Below are positions 61,333 to 64,000 of a DNA stretch of 64,000 nt, in pieces; positions within the stretch are counted from its first letter, which is position 1; each line of letters starts with the position of its first letter. Location of the stretch: the NCBI RefSeq assembly GCF_001905385.1, contig NZ_LIPF01000010.1:1-64000 (forward strand), in the 5' to 3' direction. This DNA comes from Streptomyces sp. CB02414. Lineage in GTDB: Bacteria; Actinomycetota; Actinomycetes; Streptomycetales; Streptomycetaceae. A program made the translations under genes and the position numbers. The notes under the pieces are model-generated. The model was not told where the DNA came from. It did no database searches and saw only the letters and a list, made by a program, of their open reading frames with translations.

Positions 61333-61773
61333 ATGACCTCCCCCCGCTCCACTTATGGTGGCGGCTACTACTCCGCCTCCTTCCCGGACACCCCGATCTA
61401 CGACTCGCTCGTGGCCGAGCGGGGCACCCCGCAGATCGCCCCGATCCGGGTCCCCGCCGCGTACGACGCGCCGGGCAGCCACCTGCCCGCGCTCCCGTCG
61501 GCCCTGCCCGCCCTTCCGGCCGGCCCCTCCCAGCCCTCCTACGGATACCCGCAGCAGGCGCCGCAGCCCGCCCCGCTGCAGCAGGCGCCCGCCGCGTACA
61601 TCCCGCACCAGGCGACCGCGCCGCGCGGGTACCCCGGGCCCCAGCAGCCTCAGCCTCCCCGCCCGGCCGCGCCCGGCCCCGCGGGGTACGAGGCGATGCG
61701 CCCCGCGGCTCCCCGGCCGGCCCCGGCGCCGTACCAGGACCCGTACAACCAGCAGCAGTACCGCGGCTACTGA
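61333..61773 (+). CDS. Proline/glutamine-rich DUF6643-type protein
   Basis: This 146-residue low-complexity protein begins TSPRSTYGGGYYSASFPDTP and continues as a Pro/Ala/Gln-rich tail with QQAP and PAAPGP repeats, ending in QQQYRGY. It lacks a signal peptide. Proteins of this type occur widely in Streptomyces next to TerD-like genes and have no known function. The short leader suggests leaderless or nearly leaderless translation. Confidence 0.7.
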   Translation: MTSPRSTYGGGYYSASFPDTPIYDSLVAERGTPQIAPIRVPAAYDAPGSHLPALPSALPALPAGPSQPSYGYPQQAPQPAPLQQAPAAYIPHQATAPRGYPGPQQPQPPRPAAPGPAGYEAMRPAAPRPAPAPYQDPYNQQQYRGY

Positions 61774-61815
61774 GCCGTCCCCGGGACTGTCGGTGCCACC
61801 TGGCACGATGGCTCC

Positions 61816-62643
61816 ATGGGGAACGCGCGACTGCAGTCGATTCACGTCCATCCGGTCAAGGCGACCCGGAGCCTGTCGCTCCGGGAGGCCGTCGTGGAGC
61901 CCTGGGGGCTGGCCGGAGACCGCCGCTGGATGATGGTCGACGACGGGGGAAAGGTCGTCACACAACGCGGGCGGCCGCGCATCGCCCTGGCCGCCGCCGA
62001 GCCACTGCCCGGCGGCGGCGTCCGGCTGTCCGCGCCCGGCCGGGAGCCGCTGACGGTGCCGGTTCCGCGTGCGGGGGCCACCGTGCCGGTGCAGATCTTC
62101 CGGGACAAGGTGGAAGCGGTTCTGGCCGAGGACGAGGCGGTGCACGCCTGGTGCAGCGACTTCCTCGAAGCGGACGTCCGGCTGGTGCACCTGGACGATC
62201 CCGCCACGCGCCGTCCCGTCGACCCGCGGTACGCCCTTCCGGGCGAGACCGTCACCTTCGCCGACGGCTTCCCGCTGCTGCTCACCACGACTGCCTCCCT
62301 AGAGGCCCTCAACGCCCTGATCGCGCGGGGCGAGCACGCCGGAGAGGGCCCGCTGCCCATGGACCGTTTCCGGCCCAACGTGGTCGTCTCCGGCACCGAG
62401 GCCTGGGCCGAGGACGGCTGGTCCCGCCTCACCATGGGCGAAGTGGCCTTCCGCGTCGCCAAACCGTGCGGGCGCTGCGTGGTGACGACCACCGACCAGG
62501 GCACCGCCGAACGCGGCCGGGAGCCCCTGCACAGCCTGGGGCAACACCGCCGCGTGGACGGCAAGCTGGTCTTCGGACAGAACCTGGTCCCACTCGGCCG
62601 GGGCACGATCCGGGTGGGCGACCCGGTGCGGATCTCCGGATGA
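61816..62643 (+). CDS. MOSC-domain protein (mARC/YcbX-like)
   Basis: The 275-residue protein has an N-terminal beta-barrel MOSC_N domain and the MOSC domain with the conserved Cys in KPCGRCVVTTTDQGT (near residue 218). YcbX and mARC proteins reduce N-hydroxylated compounds with a bound molybdenum cofactor; the key Cys is present. No ferredoxin domain is fused, so an external donor is needed. Confidence 0.88.
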   Translation: MGNARLQSIHVHPVKATRSLSLREAVVEPWGLAGDRRWMMVDDGGKVVTQRGRPRIALAAAEPLPGGGVRLSAPGREPLTVPVPRAGATVPVQIFRDKVEAVLAEDEAVHAWCSDFLEADVRLVHLDDPATRRPVDPRYALPGETVTFADGFPLLLTTTASLEALNALIARGEHAGEGPLPMDRFRPNVVVSGTEAWAEDGWSRLTMGEVAFRVAKPCGRCVVTTTDQGTAERGREPLHSLGQHRRVDGKLVFGQNLVPLGRGTIRVGDPVRISG

Positions 62644-62782
62644 CGTCCCGGTCGTCCGACTCGTCCGACGACCGGTTCCGGTCACCGGCCACAGAGGGGG
62701 AACCCGGTCCACCGACCGCGCGTTGGGTCTTGTGAGAGGTTCGTGAGAGAACCCGGCGGGGAGCGGGAAGGGGGCGCGGATC

Positions 62783-63388
62783 GTGCGGGCGATGGCGGGG
62801 CTCTGGCGCTGGCGGCACAATCCGCTGTGCCGTCCGACGGACCTGGCCGAGGCGTGGGTGGCCTGTGCCGGACTGCTGCTGATCCTGACCGTCGCTCCCC
62901 TGGCCGGTGCGCTCGTGGGCGGCTCGGCGCAGGACACGTTGCAGCGGTCGGTGCGCGAACAGCACGAGTCCCGGCACCGGGTGACCGCCACCGTTGTCCG
63001 CCCCCTGGAGCGTGCACCACTGACCGTCGCCCCGGAGGGTGCCTCCGGCGGGGACCTGCGCAGCCGAGTGATCGCCGACTGGACCGCGCCGGACGGCTCG
63101 CGGCACGAGGACTCCCTCACGGCGGGCCTCGACGACCCTGCCCCCGGCGACCACTTCGCGATATGGACCGACGGGCAGGGCCGGACGGTGCCCCGCCCGC
63201 TGGACGCCGAGACCGCGACGACGCACGCCGTGCTCGCCGGAATCGGCGCCGGACTGGCGGCCGCGGCCCTGGTCGAGGCCGGCCGGCGGATCGCCGTCCG
63301 CCGCATGGTCCACCGCCGCCACGCCCGCCTGGAGCGCGAGTGGGAGCGGGCCGGCCCGGACTGGGGCAGGACCGGCGCGGACAGCTGA
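62783..63388 (+). CDS. Rv1733c-family membrane protein (second copy)
   Basis: This 201-residue protein has the same plan as the one at 4446-5030: an RHNPLCRPTD motif, one helix at about residues 22-45, an outer domain with DWTAPDGSRHEDSL, a second helix near residue 150 and a cytoplasmic tail. The two proteins are clearly related but divergent, and lie at opposite ends of the window. GTG start after a purine-rich segment. Confidence 0.8.
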   Translation: MRAMAGLWRWRHNPLCRPTDLAEAWVACAGLLLILTVAPLAGALVGGSAQDTLQRSVREQHESRHRVTATVVRPLERAPLTVAPEGASGGDLRSRVIADWTAPDGSRHEDSLTAGLDDPAPGDHFAIWTDGQGRTVPRPLDAETATTHAVLAGIGAGLAAAALVEAGRRIAVRRMVHRRHARLEREWERAGPDWGRTGADS

Positions 63389-63496
63389 CGGGCTTCCGCC
63401 TCCGGTCAACTCACCACCTGCGCGCACGCTACGGTGGACCGGCCGAACCGAATCGGCGACGACCCGCGTACGACGAGGTGGGGGCACAGCAACGCC

Positions 63497-64000
63497 ATGG
63501 CACAGGGCACGGTCCAGGTGACGCACACCGGCACCTCGCGGTGGCGGCGCCGCACGGGTGAGTACGCATCGCTCGCCGCCGCCCTGGAGGCCGCGGCCGA
63601 CGGTGACGTCCTCACCGTCGCCCCCGGGACCTACCGGGAGAACCTCGTCGTCCACCGGGCGGTGACCCTGCGCGGGCCCGAGGGCGGGCAGGGTTCGGTC
63701 CGGATCGCCCCCGTGGACGGCGTCCCGCTGACCGTGCGCGCCTCGGCGGTGATCCAGGACCTGCACGTGGAGGGCCAGGACGCGGCGGCGCCCGCGGTCC
63801 TCGTCGAGGACGGCGTGCCGGAGCTGCTGGGACTGAGGGTGGTCGCGCGTTCCGCCTCCGGGATAGAGGTGCGCGGCGGCGCGCGGCCCACGGTGCGGCG
63901 CTGCGTCGTCGACAATCCGGCCGGTGCCGGCGTCGCCGTCGTGGACGGCGGGGGCGGCGTGTTCGAGGAGTGCGAGATCGTCTCCGCGGGGCAGGCGGGT
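63497..64000 (+). CDS. Parallel beta-helix protein (truncated by the window end)
   Basis: The first 168 residues are visible. After a short N-terminus the sequence shows right-handed beta-helix repeats (YASLAAALEAAADGDVLTVAPG, then VTLRGPEGG, IQDLHVEG, VRRCVVDNP), similar to pectin-lyase-fold proteins. No signal peptide is seen at the ATG. In related Streptomyces loci such proteins are large and next to AAA ATPases, but what follows here is outside the window. Confidence 0.65.
   Translation, partial: MAQGTVQVTHTGTSRWRRRTGEYASLAAALEAAADGDVLTVAPGTYRENLVVHRAVTLRGPEGGQGSVRIAPVDGVPLTVRASAVIQDLHVEGQDAAAPAVLVEDGVPELLGLRVVARSASGIEVRGGARPTVRRCVVDNPAGAGVAVVDGGGGVFEECEIVSAGQAG

Overview
The window is very GC-rich DNA with GTG starts, strong third-position G/C bias, GGAGG-type ribosome binding sites and many actinobacterial families (Rv1733c, DUF2795, SseB, a TerD/TerA-like protein, a xylobiose operon, UppP, argG with ARG-box-like sequence). 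Together these point to a Streptomyces chromosome. The mix of metabolic, regulatory and secreted-enzyme genes with decayed remnants suggests accessory chromosome rather than conserved core, but the species cannot be fixed from sequence alone.

Layout. A 172-bp inverted-repeat element (20-191) abuts the stop codon of a PrmC-like methyltransferase. A MarR gene diverges from a membrane protein and precedes a cytosolic molybdopterin protein overlapping a flavin reductase (1.2-4.3 kb). From 4.4 to 9 kb lie an Rv1733c protein, an acetyl-xylan-esterase-like enzyme, a GntR/UTRA regulator behind a dre-like palindrome, a PadR-methyltransferase pair and a SnoaL-like protein. From 9 to 18 kb come a short second Rho with a long leader, a D-Ala-D-Ala carboxypeptidase, glutaminase, fatty-acid desaturase, UppP, small regulators and a long-form GAPDH. 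From 18 to 25 kb there is a beheaded nanE remnant beside a FadR-type regulator, a membrane protein with a PLC-like domain, and a large secreted GH87-like glucanase.

From 25.5 to 33 kb the gabT-gabD pair runs toward argG, with a divergent PucR regulator. GPP34 and RibD-like proteins follow. From 33 to 40 kb is a complete xylobiose-type operon (binding protein, two permeases, GH3 enzyme) with a divergent LacI repressor. From 40 to 47 kb are a beta-propeller protein, a membrane-anchored spermidine-synthase-like protein with DUF2809, two phosphotransferases, a dienelactone-hydrolase fold lacking its nucleophile, and a CoA transferase. The stretch from about 47 to 50.4 kb looks compositionally softer and holds a decayed GH18 chitinase end and an unrecognised 202-residue protein.

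From 50 kb to the end are an MHS transporter with a GAF/PucR regulator and 3-hydroxybutyrate dehydrogenase (probable ketone-body or short-acid use), Nudix, apolipoprotein N-acyltransferase, an Asp/Glu racemase-like protein, a GT2 enzyme, a TerD/TerA-like protein, MOSC, a second Rv1733c protein and a truncated beta-helix protein. I saw no rRNA, tRNA, CRISPR or complete transposase gene. The most unusual items are the short Rho with altered RNA-contact residues, the nucleophile-less dienelactone hydrolase, the scars of lost nan and chitinase genes, and the orphan at 48.98 kb.
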